A stretch of DNA of 64,000 nucleotides from Rhizobacter sp. OV335 (GTDB taxonomy: Bacteria; Pseudomonadota; Gammaproteobacteria; Burkholderiales; Burkholderiaceae_C): contig NZ_FRCQ01000024.1 of the NCBI RefSeq assembly GCF_900142965.1, positions 62,001 through 126,000 on the forward strand. Direction: 5' to 3'. Made by a program: the position numbers and the translations under genes. Positions 63,869 through 64,000 of this stretch are shown here, piece by piece (positions within the stretch are counted from its first letter, which is position 1; each line of letters opens with the position of its first letter). The notes under the pieces were generated by a model that searched no databases, had not been told where the DNA came from, and saw nothing but the letters and a program-made list of their open reading frames with translations.

Positions 63869-64000
63869 CTACTTCTTGCGCGCGAACAAGGCCCACAGCC
63901 GCGCGAGGTCGGCCGTGCCGTCATTGCCCTGCACGGTCCGGAAGGTCGCGGCCGACTTCGCGTGGTCGCCGGCCACCAGCTGCGCGATCGCCAGGTGCAG
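63869..64000 (-). CDS. C-terminal end of a protein cut by the window edge (repeat-type helical protein)
   Basis: 44 codons open to the window end, reading LHLAIAQLVAGDHAKSAATF then RTVQGNDGTADLARLWALFA and a final ARKK before TAG. The helix-turn-helix rhythm (AIAQLVAGDHAKSAATF) resembles a tetratricopeptide-like pair of helices. The frame is consistent with coding sequence to the last base. The main part lies outside the window, so the function cannot be told. Confidence 0.65.
   Translation of the reverse strand: MHLAIAQLVAGDHAKSAATFRTVQGNDGTADLARLWALFARKK

Overview
The window is high-G+C DNA with very dense, overlapping genes. Its gene families point to a betaproteobacterium of the order Burkholderiales, most likely the Methylibium/Rubrivivax/Leptothrix neighbourhood. 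This is inferred from gene content; there is no rRNA gene here to confirm it. The cell appears to be a methylotroph able to fix CO2. One chromosomal stretch carries a tetrahydromethanopterin (H4MPT)/methylofuran C1 pathway and, beside it, a complete-looking cbb operon for red-type RuBisCO.

Layout. (1) 1-4181: tail of a sigma-54 activator, then four overlapping genes of the H4MPT/methylofuran pathway (DmrB-like flavoprotein, DUF6513, DUF447, mfnB). (2) 4182-16752: an accessory island inside the C1 cluster. It holds a lower-G+C block with a PD-(D/E)XK protein and an HNH protein, a dead copy of mfnE with two in-frame stops, an AbiE locus whose toxin is truncated, a VapBC pair, a LysR/methyltransferase/Bug-type binding protein group, and a GH28 pectinase lipoprotein with a divergent FadR-type regulator. 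(3) 16753-27687: the C1 cluster resumes with mfnE-mfnF-mfnD-like genes (minus strand), then a HisA-like gene, fhcB-fhcA-fhcD-fhcC, a fae-family gene, pabB and a HAD phosphatase (plus strand). (4) 27724-32523: chemoreceptor, secreted M48-like peptidase, and an overlapping proline iminopeptidase/histidine kinase/LuxR-type response regulator set. (5) 32788-40807: cbbL-S-X-Y-E-Z-F-P with divergent cbbR. (6) 40794-51688: a secreted carbohydrate-binding beta-helix protein, then a four-gene lower-G+C locus: small exported protein, SpvB/FG-GAP protein, exported RHS protein with a PIN-like C-terminal tip, and a small cysteine-rich DUF3027-like protein. (7) 52118-63607: a TonB-dependent receptor and an N-acetylglucosamine/chitin-oligosaccharide operon with two HutC-type GntR regulators. 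The window ends in the tail of another gene.

How they work together. MfnB, MfnE, MfnF and the ATP-grasp protein would make the methylofuran cofactor, and PabB feeds p-aminobenzoate to H4MPT. The DmrB-like protein would reduce dihydromethanopterin, the Fae-family protein would handle formaldehyde, and FhcABCD would turn formyl-H4MPT into formate. CO2 from formate can then enter the Calvin cycle encoded next door. The GlcNAc locus forms an uptake-to-cytoplasm route: outer-membrane receptor, lipoprotein glycosidase-like protein, MFS transporter, hexosaminidase, kinase, deacetylase and SIS-type deaminase. Two distant promoter regions share an operator-like sequence that ties the locus together.

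The items I consider most worth testing are the nuclease pair in the island, the split Tc/RHS toxin locus with a PIN-like tip, the Fae-family protein that lacks the canonical active-site histidine, and the mfnE pseudogene that records how the island formed. GC-rich palindromic repeats lie at 20238-20423 and 32549-32728. I saw no tRNA, rRNA, CRISPR array, intact insertion sequence or prophage.
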